Counted from the stretch's first letter, positions 1-9,658 are shown. The stretch: DNA of 32,958 nucleotides from Acetobacteraceae bacterium (GCA_027365195.1 DAHXNW010000011.1:1-32958); one strand, 5' to 3'. Program-made: numbers and translations. Notes: generated from the letters alone by a model not told the origin.

Positions 1-193
1 GCAGGCAATCCCAGGCGGGGAAGCGCAGCACCTCGATCTCGGGGGCGACAAACGCCAGCGCCTCCGCGAGCCGCGCCATGCGGGCATCGTCGCGCGCCAC
101 GTGCAGCACGGCACCGGCGTGCTCGGCCCGCCTGCGCGCCAGCAACACCGCATCCCAGCCCTCCGGCGCGCCGAACAGCGCGAGCGCACTCAT
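1..193 (-). CDS. mfd: Transcription-repair coupling factor Mfd, N-terminal fragment (gene runs off the left edge)
   Basis: Reverse complement translates [36 protein letters not shown]...EIEVLRFPAWDCL, the typical Mfd N-terminus; ATG overlaps the sdhE stop (ATGA), and sdhE-mfd adjacency is common in alphaproteobacteria. Confidence 0.8.
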   Translation of the reverse strand, partial: MSALALFGAPEGWDAVLLARRRAEHAGAVLHVARDDARMARLAEALAFVAPEIEVLRFPAWDCL

Positions 194-507
194 CGGTTCA
201 AATCGCTGGGGGCGAAATCGCTGGGGGCGAAATTCGCGCAAGCATCGCGCATCCGGCGCAGCATCGCGCAATCATGCGCGATGGGAATCGGCTGGCGCCC
301 GGTGAGCCAATCGGCCAGCGCCACATCGGGCAGTTCCAGCACTGCGTCGAGCGTATCGATGTCGGCCGCATCGAAGGCGGCCAGACCGGCGAGCACGAAG
401 CCGCCGATCAACAGATCGGCCTCCTGCGTGCCGCGATGGGTGGCGCGAAACGCGAGCCGCCGGCGGCGGTGATCGAGCGGATCGGTGGGGATGGCGTGGT
501 CTGTCAT
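190..507 (-). CDS. sdhE: SdhE/YgfY family FAD assembly factor (succinate dehydrogenase assembly factor 2)
   Basis: Translation contains RRRLAFRATHRGTQEADLLIGGF, the SdhE signature; about 105 aa; overlaps mfd. Confidence 0.85.
   Translation of the reverse strand: MTDHAIPTDPLDHRRRRLAFRATHRGTQEADLLIGGFVLAGLAAFDAADIDTLDAVLELPDVALADWLTGRQPIPIAHDCAMLRRMRDACANFAPSDFAPSDLNR
201..230. repeat. Two perfect tandem copies of a 15-bp unit (aatcgctgggggcga) inside sdhE
   Basis: Read directly; gives the SdhE C-terminal duplication FAPSD-FAPSD. Confidence 0.95.
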
Positions 508-565
508 GCGAAACCGAGCCTATAGCGTGGCGTGCTGGCGCTGTCAGCCCATCCGCCACCACGCC

Positions 566-1990
566 TCATCGCACGCCCGACGGCCAGAGCACCACGCGGA
601 TCGTCTGCAGAATGATCAGCAGGTCGAACAGCGCGCTGAAATTCTTGACGTAATAGAGGTCGTAGCTGAGTTTCGAGCGGGCATCGTCGATCGAGGCGCC
701 GTACGGGTAGTTGATCTGCGCCCAGCCGGTCAGCCCCGCCTTGACGACATGGCGCTCGCGATAGAGCGGGATCTGCTCGGCCAGCATGGCAACGAAATGC
801 GGCCGCTCCGGACGCGGCCCGACCAGCGACATATCGCCGCTCAGCACATTGAACAATTGCGGCATTTCATCGATCCGGGTGCGCCGCAGCAGGGCGCCGA
901 CGCGGGTCACTCGCCCGTCCTTGCTCGCCGCCCACACCGCGCCTTGTGCCTCGGCATCGATGCGCATGGTGCGCAGCTTGTTGATGCGAAACACCCGCCC
1001 GTCGCGGGTGACGCGCTCCTGACGGTAGAGAATCGGGCCGCCGTCGTCGAGTTTGATCGCGACCGCCGCGACGAGCAGGAAGGGGGCGAAGCCGAGCAGC
1101 AGCAGCAGGCTCACCGCGAGATCGAGGCCACGTTTGAACACGCGGTCGAGCGTGCCGAAATAAAACCCCTCCGAATACAGCAGCCAGCCGAGTTCCATCC
1201 GCTTCAGATCGACGCGGCGGATCTCCTGCTCGACGAAGCTTAGATATTGCGTCACCGGGAAGCCGGCGATCTTGCAGGCGAGCAGATTTTCGAGCGCGAG
1301 GCCGCGCCGTTCGTCCGGCGCGACGACGATCTCATCGGCGTCGAGTCGCTGCGCGGTGCCCAGAATGTTGTCCATGCCATCCTCGATCACCGGCCCCACC
1401 GCGCCATCGGCGAGCCTTGGATCGATCGAACCGAGCACCGGGGCATGCAGGAAGGCGATTTCGTAATTCAGATTGGCGCCCTCGTGGCGCAGCATCCACT
1501 CCAGATCCCACGCCCGCTTGCCGGCCCCCACCACCAGCAGCCGGCGGCGGAAAAAGCCGCGCCGGCGCAGCAGGTAGAACACCACCCGTGTCATCGCGGC
1601 GCAGAGCAAGAAGCAGGCGAAGGCGGTCATGCTCTGACGCGCCTCGTCCTGCAACGGATAGAGCGCGAAAGTGAGGAAGGCGCCGGTCGCGACCACGCCG
1701 ATGCCGACTACCAGCGGCAGGCGGCTCAAGGAATTGCGTGTCTGCACGATCGAGTCGCGCCGATAGAGGCCGAGCGCATAGAGAGCGAGGACATTCGCCG
1801 CCGGATAGAGCAGCAGCCCGACGATCCAGGCCGAGGGGGCGTGTGTTGCCGGGAACGCATCGCGGCCGATCGCATAGGCGAGCCAATGCACCAGCGGCCA
1901 AGCGCAGAGCAGGGTGATGACGTCGAGCAGCCACACGGCCTTGCCGGTGCTGAGCGAGGCAAGGCTGGTTCCTAATTTTGTCGTCAGCAT
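566..1990 (-). CDS. Polyprenyl glycosylphosphotransferase / exopolysaccharide sugar transferase (WcaJ/GumD-like)
   Basis: 474 aa; N-terminal TM segments; C-terminal bacterial sugar transferase motifs KRGLDLAVSLLLLL...DGGPILYRQERVTRDGRVFRINKLRTM...RRTRIDEMPQLFNVLSGDMSLVGPRPERP. Confidence 0.9.
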   Translation of the reverse strand: MLTTKLGTSLASLSTGKAVWLLDVITLLCAWPLVHWLAYAIGRDAFPATHAPSAWIVGLLLYPAANVLALYALGLYRRDSIVQTRNSLSRLPLVVGIGVVATGAFLTFALYPLQDEARQSMTAFACFLLCAAMTRVVFYLLRRRGFFRRRLLVVGAGKRAWDLEWMLRHEGANLNYEIAFLHAPVLGSIDPRLADGAVGPVIEDGMDNILGTAQRLDADEIVVAPDERRGLALENLLACKIAGFPVTQYLSFVEQEIRRVDLKRMELGWLLYSEGFYFGTLDRVFKRGLDLAVSLLLLLGFAPFLLVAAVAIKLDDGGPILYRQERVTRDGRVFRINKLRTMRIDAEAQGAVWAASKDGRVTRVGALLRRTRIDEMPQLFNVLSGDMSLVGPRPERPHFVAMLAEQIPLYRERHVVKAGLTGWAQINYPYGASIDDARSKLSYDLYYVKNFSALFDLLIILQTIRVVLWPSGVR

Positions 1991-2122
1991 GCGTCTCGAT
2001 CAATCTGGGCTGCGGGCCGTTTCGCCACCGCTGCCAAACTAACAGATTTTCGTTGAAAACCAATCAGCTTTGCGTGAACTGCTGGATCATGACGGAGATG
2101 AATACAACTTTCAGTTGAAAAA

Positions 2123-3160
2123 TTACCCACAGAGAATGTCGGCCGGACAGTCGCCGCGCAGGCTGGCGCCGAGCGCCCGGCCGAGACGCTCGGCATCGGC
2201 GGCCGCACCTTCGAGCGCGCGCTTGAGCAGGAAGGAGCCATCCGGCCGCGCCACCAGCCCGGTGAGCCGCAGACGGCCGTCGGCCAGCGGCTCGGCATGG
2301 GCGCCGATCGGGGTCTGGCAGGAGCCATCGAGTTCGCCGAGCATCGCGCGCTCCGCCGTCGCCACCATGCGCGCCGGCTTGTCTTCGATCGCGCCCAGCA
2401 GTTCGCGCAGCTCGGTATCGTCGGCCCGCACGGTAATGCCGACGATGCCCTGCCCGGCGGACGGCACCATCACCGAGGGCGCCAGCACCACCGAAGCCTC
2501 GGCCTCGAGGCCGAGCCGGCGCAGCCCGGCCAGCGCGAGCAGACTCGCATCGCACTGCCGGTCATACAGCTTGGCGAGGCGGGACTGCACATTGCCGCGC
2601 AGCGTGATCACCCGCAGATCGGGTCGCGCGTGCAGCAACTGCGCCTGCCGGCGCAGCGAACAGGTGCCGACCACCGCACCCTGCGGCAGACAGTCGAACG
2701 GGGTGTTCTGGTCGGGCAACTCTCCCGCCGCATCGCCGAGGAGGAGTGAATCGCGCGCATCCTCGCGCGGCAGCGTGCAGGCGAGCGCGATGCCGGGGGG
2801 CAGCGCGGTTTCCAGATCCTTGAGGCTATGCACCGCGAAATCGATCCGCCCATCCGCCAGCGCCTCGTGGATCTCCTTGGCGAACAAGCCCTTGCCGCCG
2901 ATGTCGGCAAGCCTGCGATCCTGCACCCGGTCGCCGGTGGTCTGGATCGCGTGCTCGTGGAACACGTCCATGCCGCGCAGCACTGGGCAGAACTTGGTCA
3001 GCAGGTTGAGAAAGATGCGCGTCTGCGCCAGCGCCAGCGGCGAGGTGCGGGTGCCGACGCGCAGCGGCAACGCCCGATGGTGCCGTCGCACCCGCACCGG
3101 CGGTGCGACGTGCGGCGCGGCGAGAGGAGCGTGCGAATCGGATCCGGTGGTGACCGACAT
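2123..3160 (-). CDS. hemC: Hydroxymethylbilane synthase (porphobilinogen deaminase)
   Basis: LRVGTRTSPLALAQT, HSLKDLETALPPGI, GTCSLRRQAQLLHARPDLRVITLRGNVQSRLAKL and ELDGSCQTPIGA (cofactor Cys region) are characteristic of HemC. Confidence 0.95.
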   Translation of the reverse strand: MSVTTGSDSHAPLAAPHVAPPVRVRRHHRALPLRVGTRTSPLALAQTRIFLNLLTKFCPVLRGMDVFHEHAIQTTGDRVQDRRLADIGGKGLFAKEIHEALADGRIDFAVHSLKDLETALPPGIALACTLPREDARDSLLLGDAAGELPDQNTPFDCLPQGAVVGTCSLRRQAQLLHARPDLRVITLRGNVQSRLAKLYDRQCDASLLALAGLRRLGLEAEASVVLAPSVMVPSAGQGIVGITVRADDTELRELLGAIEDKPARMVATAERAMLGELDGSCQTPIGAHAEPLADGRLRLTGLVARPDGSFLLKRALEGAAADAERLGRALGASLRGDCPADILCG

Positions 3161-3163
3161 GGC

Positions 3164-3640
3164 TCAGCCTTCCTGAAACGGGGCGTTGAGGCGGACGATG
3201 GTGAGGTTGAGGTAGGCGGCGAAGCTGACCCACAGCAGATAGGGCAGCAGCAGCCAGGTGGCGCTGCGCGAGAAGGCACCGAGTGCCAGCATCGGCGCCA
3301 GGATCGAGAGCCACAGCAGCGGCACTTCGAGGAGCGCCCAGTCCGGCCGCTGCAGGCGGAAGAACAGCAGGCTCCAGGCGATATTGAACACGCCGTTGAC
3401 GGCGAACAGACCGAGCACCTCGGCGCGCTGCGCCCCGTTCGCAGCGTGTCGCCAGGCCAGGGCGGCGGCGATCGCGGCGAGCACCAGAATGACCGACCAG
3501 GCAGGCCCGAACGCCCAATCCGGTGGCTGCCAGGAGGGCTTGCGCAGTGCGTAATACCAGGCGCCGAGCTGCGTGAGCGCGCCACCGGCGCCGGCAACGA
3601 CGATGGCCCAGAGGGCGGCGAAGCACGCGACGATGATCAT
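3164..3640 (-). CDS. tspO: TspO/MBR (CrtK) family tryptophan-rich sensory protein
   Basis: WYYALRKPSWQPPDWAFGPAWSVIL ... NGVFNIAWSLLFFRLQRPDWALLE; start set at 3640 (ATGATCATC), ATGA overlap with the bchP stop. Confidence 0.92.
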   Translation of the reverse strand: MIIVACFAALWAIVVAGAGGALTQLGAWYYALRKPSWQPPDWAFGPAWSVILVLAAIAAALAWRHAANGAQRAEVLGLFAVNGVFNIAWSLLFFRLQRPDWALLEVPLLWLSILAPMLALGAFSRSATWLLLPYLLWVSFAAYLNLTIVRLNAPFQEG

Positions 3641-4824
3641 GCCGCCGCGAGGCCCAGCAGATGCGCCATGTTCTTGGCGAAAATACGCATATGCGCCATC
3701 GGCTTGGCGCGCACCAGTTCCTTGTTCATATAGGCATCCCACGTCAGTTGCTGCACATCGGCGTCGCGGCAGATGTTCACGAAGCGCTCGCGCCGCGCGT
3801 CATTGGCGTACCAGAAGCGCTGCATCATCCCGAGGATCCAGAACACCTGGCCATGCGATTTCATGAAGCGCCGACGCGCGCTGCGCAGCGCGCGCGCATC
3901 GCCGCTCGCATGCATCGCCTCCACCGCCTCGGCGGCGAGGCGCCCGCCGAGCATCGCGTAATAGATCCCCTCGCCGGAGGCCGGGGCGACGACACCCGCC
4001 GCATCGCCGGCGAGCACCACGTCGCGCCCGTTATCCCAGCGCGGCAGCGGGCGTAGCGGGATCGGCGCGCCCTCGCGGCGCAGCGTCTCTGCGCCGTCGA
4101 GTCCGGCGACCTCGCGCAGCGCGCCGACCGCGCCGCGCAGCGCGAAGCCCTTCTGCGCCGATCCGGTGCCGACGCTGGTGGTCGCGCCGTGCGGGAAAAT
4201 CCAGCTATAGAAATCCGGCGACAATTCGCCGCGATAATAGACATCGCAGCGCTCGGCGTCGAAATCCGTCGCGTTCGCCGCCGGCGAGCGGATGATCTCG
4301 TGATAAGCGAAGACGAAGCGCGCCCGCTCCGCCCCCGGTATCGCCTGGCGCGCGACCGCCGAGAGCGCGCCATCGGCGCCGATCACCGCCCGCGCACGCA
4401 CCTGCTGCACCTCGCCGGAGGCGAGCTTGTAGTGCACCAAAAGCGCGCCATCGGCGCCGCGCTCCAGCCGCTCGAACAGGCCGCGGCGGCGCGTGGCGCC
4501 GACGGTTGCGGCGCGCGCGCGCAGCCATTCGTCGAAATCCAGCCGGTCGACCATGCCGACGAACCCGTCCGCAATCGGCATCTGCGCTTCCCGGGCGCGC
4601 GGCGAGACGATGCGCGCCGCGCGCACCCGCGCCACCAGCAGCGAGTCGGGAATGTCGAACTCGCGCAGCAGCCGGGGCGGGATGGCGCCCCCGCAGGGCT
4701 TGATCCGTCCGGCGCGATCGAGCAGCAAAACCGAGCGGCCGAGCCGGGCGAGATCGGCGGCGGCCGTCGCACCGGAGGGGCCACCGCCGACCACCACCGC
4801 ATCGAAGGTTTCAACCTGGCGCAT
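3637..4824 (-). CDS. bchP: Geranylgeranyl diphosphate / geranylgeranyl-bacteriochlorophyll reductase
   Basis: FAD-binding N-terminus FDAVVVGGGPSGATAAADLARLGRSVLLLDRAGRIKPCGGAIPPRLL; PGC position between tspO and a pucC-like gene; start chosen at MRQVETFD. Confidence 0.93.
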   Translation of the reverse strand: MRQVETFDAVVVGGGPSGATAAADLARLGRSVLLLDRAGRIKPCGGAIPPRLLREFDIPDSLLVARVRAARIVSPRAREAQMPIADGFVGMVDRLDFDEWLRARAATVGATRRRGLFERLERGADGALLVHYKLASGEVQQVRARAVIGADGALSAVARQAIPGAERARFVFAYHEIIRSPAANATDFDAERCDVYYRGELSPDFYSWIFPHGATTSVGTGSAQKGFALRGAVGALREVAGLDGAETLRREGAPIPLRPLPRWDNGRDVVLAGDAAGVVAPASGEGIYYAMLGGRLAAEAVEAMHASGDARALRSARRRFMKSHGQVFWILGMMQRFWYANDARRERFVNICRDADVQQLTWDAYMNKELVRAKPMAHMRIFAKNMAHLLGLAAA

Positions 4825-6151
4825 GGCGTGGGCCCTTTGCTGAAGCGAGGGCAGGGCGGGGCGCATGCGGGCGTGCCTCGAACACCCGCACGGCCAATTC
4901 GGCGGCCATCAGGAACAGCGCCGCGGCGCTGGCGAACACCAGCGCATAGGCGGTGGCTGGGGCGGCGGCGAGCAGCCGCGCCGCATCACTCGCCCCGGTG
5001 CCGAGCAGGCCACCGAGGGCGAAGGCGATCGCCTGCGCGCCACCCCACAGACCGATCCGCATGCCGGTCGCTGCCTCGCCGGCGGCGCCGGCCAGTTGCA
5101 TCATCGCGCCGATGGCGGCGACGGTGAAGGCGCCGTTGGCGATGCCGAGGGCCGCGACCGTCGGGCGCAGCAAGGAATGCAGCCCGAGGCAACCGACCGC
5201 GGCGAGGGCGAGTAGGGCCGCCGCCGAGGCGGCGCAGCCGCCGATCGTCCAGCCACGCAACGCCGCCCCGCCGCCCCGGCCACCGAGCAGAGCCACCAGC
5301 AGCATGCCCGCGAAGGCGCCGCCATGCTGCAACCCGGTCAACTGCGCCGAGGCACCGGGCGGCAGATGGAACACCCGTCCGGCAAACGGTTCGAGCAGCA
5401 ATTCCTGCGCGCTGTAGGCCAGCATCGAGAGGAAGATGAACATCGTGAAATGCCGCGCCCGCCGGTCCGCCCAGACCTGCGCCAGCGCCGCGCGGAACGC
5501 CGGCCGCGCCGCGCCCTCATCGGCGGTGGCGACCGCCGGACCCTCGACGCCCCACACCGCCAGCACGGTGAGCAGCAGCGCCGCCGTGACGGTGGCCGTG
5601 GTGACGGCGAGCAGCCGGGACGCCGAGAATGGCTGCAGCCAGTGGCCGGCGAGCGTCGCGGTCAGCGCGAAGCCGGCGAACATCATCAGCCACACGATGG
5701 TCGCCGCCGCCGCGCGCCGCGCCGGCGCCACCCGCCGCGCCAGCAACGCCAGCAACGCGGTGCCGGCGGCACTCACGCCGAGGCCGACCAGCACGAAGCC
5801 CGCGAGCGCGAGGAGGATGCCGCCCGGCCGATGCGCCGGCAGCAGCGCGATGGCACCGGCCACCGTCAGCCCACCGCAGGCCAGCACCGCCATGCCGCCG
5901 ATGATCCAGGGGGTTCGCCTGCCGCCGACGTCGGAGCCATGGCCGAGGCGCGGGCGCAGCATCTGCACCGCGTAATGCAGCCCAACCAGCGCCCCCGGCA
6001 ACACCGCCGGCAGCGCCAGCTCCACCACCATCACCCGGTTCATCGTCGCCGTCACCAGCACGACGATGGCGCCGAGAGAGGTCTGCACCAGGGCGAGGCG
6101 CAGGATGCCGCCGAGGCCGAGCGGCGCGCCGGATGCCACGCGGTGTGCCAT
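4811..6151 (-). CDS. PucC/LhaA family BCD transporter (Bch2-like)
   Basis: Starts MAHRVASGAPLGLGGILRLALVQTSLGAIVVLVTATMNRVMVVELALPAVLPGALVGLHYAVQMLRPRLGHGSDVGGRRTPWI; typical family N-terminus and position between bchG and bchP. Confidence 0.88.
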   Translation of the reverse strand: MAHRVASGAPLGLGGILRLALVQTSLGAIVVLVTATMNRVMVVELALPAVLPGALVGLHYAVQMLRPRLGHGSDVGGRRTPWIIGGMAVLACGGLTVAGAIALLPAHRPGGILLALAGFVLVGLGVSAAGTALLALLARRVAPARRAAAATIVWLMMFAGFALTATLAGHWLQPFSASRLLAVTTATVTAALLLTVLAVWGVEGPAVATADEGAARPAFRAALAQVWADRRARHFTMFIFLSMLAYSAQELLLEPFAGRVFHLPPGASAQLTGLQHGGAFAGMLLVALLGGRGGGAALRGWTIGGCAASAAALLALAAVGCLGLHSLLRPTVAALGIANGAFTVAAIGAMMQLAGAAGEAATGMRIGLWGGAQAIAFALGGLLGTGASDAARLLAAAPATAYALVFASAAALFLMAAELAVRVFEARPHAPRPALASAKGPRHAPG

Positions 6152-7074
6152 CAGCCCGCCCCGGCCGCGGCGCGCAGGGCGAAGGCGCAGATCAGCATGC
6201 CCCAGACATAGAGCGTGGTGCCGGTGGCGTTGTACCACGGCGCCCGCGCCCGGGGGCTTGCCAGCAGGCGGACCATCAGCCCGAGCTGCACGACGAGCAG
6301 AAGCCCGATCGCGCCCGCCGCGAGGGTGAAGCCCCAGGTGAGCAGCAGCGCCATCACCGCGCATTGCGCCAGCGCCATCACCGCGCAGGCAACCCGCCCG
6401 GCGCCGGCGACGCCGAGCTGCACCGGCAGCGAGGCGAGGCCCATCGCACGGTCGCCCTCGATCGATTTGAAATCGTTCAGCGTCATGATGCCATGCGCGC
6501 CGACACTATAGAGGGCGGCGATGGCGAGCAGCCGCCCACCCGGCGCCGCGCCGCCGAGCAGTGCCGCGCCGGTGAACCAGGGCAGCCCCTCGTAACAGAG
6601 GCCGACCGCCGCATTGCTCCACCAGCCGTTGCGCTTCAGCCGCACCGGCGGCGCGCTATAGGCCCAGGCCAGGATGAGACCGACGATCGCGGCGCCAAAC
6701 ACCCAGCGCCCGAGCAGGGCGGCGACGGCGAGCGAGAGCGCGCTCCAGCCGATGGCGAGATAGAACCCCCAGGCGCCCGGCATCCGGCCGGAGGGAATCG
6801 GCCGGTCCGGCTCGTTCACCGCATCCACCGCACGGTCGAACCAGTCGTTCACCGCCTGGCTGGTGCCGCACACCAGCGGCCCGGCGAGCAGCACGCCTGC
6901 GGCGATCGCCGGCAGATGCGGCGTGAGCGGCCGTCCCGCCGAGATCACGCCGCAGCCGAATGCCCACATCGGCGCGAACCAGGTGATCGGCTTGAGTAGT
7001 TCGAGCACCGTGCGCGGCGACGGATAGGCGAGCGGCGCGCCGCCCAATGACACATCATGCGCGCCGCTGCTCAT
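6151..7074 (-). CDS. bchG: Bacteriochlorophyll synthase (chlorophyll synthase, UbiA family)
   Basis: LELLKPITWFAPMWAFGCGVISAG...NDWFDRAVDAVNEPDRPIPSGRM...YSAPPVRLKRNGWWSNAAVGLCYEGLPWFTG. Confidence 0.95.
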   Translation of the reverse strand: MSSGAHDVSLGGAPLAYPSPRTVLELLKPITWFAPMWAFGCGVISAGRPLTPHLPAIAAGVLLAGPLVCGTSQAVNDWFDRAVDAVNEPDRPIPSGRMPGAWGFYLAIGWSALSLAVAALLGRWVFGAAIVGLILAWAYSAPPVRLKRNGWWSNAAVGLCYEGLPWFTGAALLGGAAPGGRLLAIAALYSVGAHGIMTLNDFKSIEGDRAMGLASLPVQLGVAGAGRVACAVMALAQCAVMALLLTWGFTLAAGAIGLLLVVQLGLMVRLLASPRARAPWYNATGTTLYVWGMLICAFALRAAAGAG

Positions 7075-7077
7075 CGT

Positions 7078-8658
7078 TCAGGCGCCAGTGCTCTCGGCGA
7101 GATCGCCGAGACCATAGCGGTGCAGCTTCACATACAGGCTCTGCCGGCTGACACCGAGCATCTCGGCCGCCGAGGCGCGATTGTCGCCGGTCAGTTCGAG
7201 CGCCGCCTCGATGCACATCCGCTCGACCACATCGGTCGCCTCGCGCACCAGCTCTTTCAGCGAGACGCGCCCGATCAGCTCGGTGAGCTGCTCCATCGAG
7301 CGCGGCAACTCCCGCCCACGCTCCGCAGCGCCGACGCGCGCGACGATGCGCTCGCCGGCGCGTTCTCCCGCCCGCTCACCCATGCGCTCCCCCATGCGTT
7401 CTCCGGGGCGCTGCTCGGTCGGCAGCCGGCGGGTAACGTTGCGCACGGCAAAGCCGTAGGAGGGCTGCCCGTTGGCCACCGCGACGGCGGAAATTTCCAC
7501 CGCCGAGGCAGTACCCAACTCGCCGCGCATGGTGGTGGCGAACAACCGCACGGTGCCGCGCTGGCGCAGATTGGCCAACAGCACGCTCAGATCCACCCCC
7601 GGACGGCCGAGCCAGCGCTCCAGCGACTGCGCGCGCGCCTGCTCCTCGCTGCCCAGCTCGATCATTTCGAGGAACGCCGCATTCGCCGTCTGCACGATGC
7701 CCTCGCTATCGGTGACGACGAAGCCGTCGGGAGCCTTGTCAAGAATTTTCAGCAGCTTGGCGCCCATCTTGGAGGTCGCCGAATCGGCCTCGCCACGCGC
7801 CGCGATCAGCCGCACGAGGAAGAAGGTGCCGTTGTCCTGGCGGAACAGCGAGGCCGCGAGGCTGACCGCGCGCTTGCCGATGGCGAGCGGCACGGCGGCT
7901 TCATCGCCGCGCCCGGCGGTCTGCACCCGCGCCAGCAGAGCCTGCACGCGGGCGATGCCGGAGGTATCGAACAACTCGTCGAACGGCCGGCCGATATGGC
8001 GCTTCACCCCCTCGCCATAGAGCTTGCGGGCGGCGGGATTGGCCTCGACCACCTTATGCGTCGCCGCGTCGAGGATCATCACCGCCTCGGCGGAGGTCTC
8101 GAACAGCAGGCGATAGCGCGTCTCGACATGCTGGAGGCGCGAATAATCGCGCTCCATCGATTGCTGCGCATCCATCAGCCGCTGCTGCAGGCTCGCGATC
8201 GGGCGCAGATCACGCCCGAAGGCCACCACGCGGCCCCGCGCGCCGGCCTGCACGGCGGAATACAGCACCGGCACATCGACCGCTCTGGTGAGCGGTTGTC
8301 CGGGGACGGGGTGATTGACATGCCGCCAGCGCGGCTCGCTCTTGGAGACCGCCTCTTTCAGCAGTTGCTCGATCTTGACCCGGCTCTCGATGGTGACCGT
8401 CTCGATCCAGGGCCGGCCGATCCAGTCCGCCGAGTGCGCCAGATCCTTCGCCAGATCGTCGCTGTTGAACGCGATATCCTGCACCAGCCCATCGTGGTCG
8501 ATCACCAGTGCCATGTCGGCGGCGGCGGCGACCAGGGTTGCCGCGGAGTCGGCATCGAGGCTGCCTAGCGAACTGGCGGCACTCTTGAATGTCCTGAATG
8601 CGTTCACGAGGGACCTGACCTTTCCGTAGCGTAAATTTCCCTCCCTAGAATGCACCAT
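7078..8658 (-). CDS. ppsR: PpsR/CrtJ transcriptional regulator (PAS domains plus Fis-type HTH)
   Basis: N-terminal PpsR domain, PAS-like segments (RYRLLFETSAEAVMILDAATHKVVEANPAARKLYGE; KILDKAPDGFVVTDSEGIVQTANAAFLEM) and C-terminal HTH EAALELTGDNRASAAEMLGVSRQSLYVKLHRYGLGD. Confidence 0.95.
   Translation of the reverse strand: MVHSREGNLRYGKVRSLVNAFRTFKSAASSLGSLDADSAATLVAAAADMALVIDHDGLVQDIAFNSDDLAKDLAHSADWIGRPWIETVTIESRVKIEQLLKEAVSKSEPRWRHVNHPVPGQPLTRAVDVPVLYSAVQAGARGRVVAFGRDLRPIASLQQRLMDAQQSMERDYSRLQHVETRYRLLFETSAEAVMILDAATHKVVEANPAARKLYGEGVKRHIGRPFDELFDTSGIARVQALLARVQTAGRGDEAAVPLAIGKRAVSLAASLFRQDNGTFFLVRLIAARGEADSATSKMGAKLLKILDKAPDGFVVTDSEGIVQTANAAFLEMIELGSEEQARAQSLERWLGRPGVDLSVLLANLRQRGTVRLFATTMRGELGTASAVEISAVAVANGQPSYGFAVRNVTRRLPTEQRPGERMGERMGERAGERAGERIVARVGAAERGRELPRSMEQLTELIGRVSLKELVREATDVVERMCIEAALELTGDNRASAAEMLGVSRQSLYVKLHRYGLGDLAESTGA
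7345..7404 (-). repeat. Five degenerate 12-bp units encoding GERM-GERM-GERA-GERA-GERI in the PpsR linker
   Basis: Read directly from the sequence and translation. Confidence 0.9.
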
Positions 8659-8676
8659 GATTTATTGCGGCTCTCT

Positions 8677-9618
8677 TTAACGGGTAATCGTGCGGGCGGC
8701 GAGAAGCTGTTCGGCGCAGAGTGTCGCCTGCCGTCCGTCCGCCGCGGTGCCATCCGCGCCGACCGCCGCGGCGAGTTCCGGATGCTCGCGGAACAGCGGC
8801 CCCCCGACCATCACCGCGATGTCGTGGTTGCGCGAGAGCCGCCGTACCATGCGGATGCTGCTCGCCATCGTCTCCAATTGCGTCTGACAGCCTGTGGAGA
8901 AGCCGATCAGCGCGAAATGCTCCTGGCGCACCATGCGGCGCAGCGTGTCCAGCGAGTCGATCGCACCGCTCGACACCGCCCATCCGGCACGCCGGAAAAA
9001 GGCGGCGACCACCGTCAGGCCGAAAGAGTGCTGCTCCCCCGGCAATGGCACCAGCAGCACACGCGCCGCATGCGCCGCCACATTGGCCTCGCCCGCGATT
9101 TCGCTCTGAAACGCCGCGCCGAAGCCGTGCACCATGTGGTGCAGCCGCAATAGCGCGATGCTGACATCCGAGAATACGCACCGATCGTCCTCCCATAATT
9201 CGCCGAGATGCCGCGCGGCTGGTGCCAGAACTTCGAGATAGACACGCTCGAGGCTCAGCCCGCGCCGGCGCAGATCGTCGATGAAGCCGTGTGAGCCGCT
9301 CTCGTCCGCCGCCAGCACCAATGTGGTGAAGGCGTCGATCTCGGCCGCCGCCGGTGCGAGCACCAGCGCGGGCGATGCGACCACCAGCGGCACCGCCGCC
9401 GCCGCGTCGGCGAGGCGATGCGCGCGCACCATCCGTGGGAACACCTCGGTCTCGATCGCGCGGGTGAGCACCGCGAGCCGGCGGTCGGCGCCATCGCTGG
9501 AAGCACCGCGTGCCCGTGACGTGGAGCGGCCCTCCGACGCGCGACGGCCTTCGAGCGACCAGGGTTCCGCACCCTGCCAGAAGTGATGTCCACTGTCCTG
9601 ATGCACACGCTCAGACAT
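8677..9618 (-). CDS. ppaA: PpaA/AerR-type cobalamin-binding photosynthesis regulator
   Basis: B12-binding-like domain LLVPLPGEQHSFGLTVVAAFFRRAGW...HFALIGFSTGCQTQLETM...IAVMVGGPLF; adjacent to ppsR; ATG at 9618 is preceded by an AGGGAGG Shine-Dalgarno. Confidence 0.9.
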   Translation of the reverse strand: MSERVHQDSGHHFWQGAEPWSLEGRRASEGRSTSRARGASSDGADRRLAVLTRAIETEVFPRMVRAHRLADAAAAVPLVVASPALVLAPAAAEIDAFTTLVLAADESGSHGFIDDLRRRGLSLERVYLEVLAPAARHLGELWEDDRCVFSDVSIALLRLHHMVHGFGAAFQSEIAGEANVAAHAARVLLVPLPGEQHSFGLTVVAAFFRRAGWAVSSGAIDSLDTLRRMVRQEHFALIGFSTGCQTQLETMASSIRMVRRLSRNHDIAVMVGGPLFREHPELAAAVGADGTAADGRQATLCAEQLLAARTITR

Positions 9619-9658
9619 TCCTGCCTCCCTCATGAGTTAAAATCGACCGGCGACGGTA

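Noticed and set aside
2070-3176. 368-aa plus-strand ORF antisense to hemC
   Set aside because: Ser/Arg-rich shadow ORF of the convincing HemC frame.
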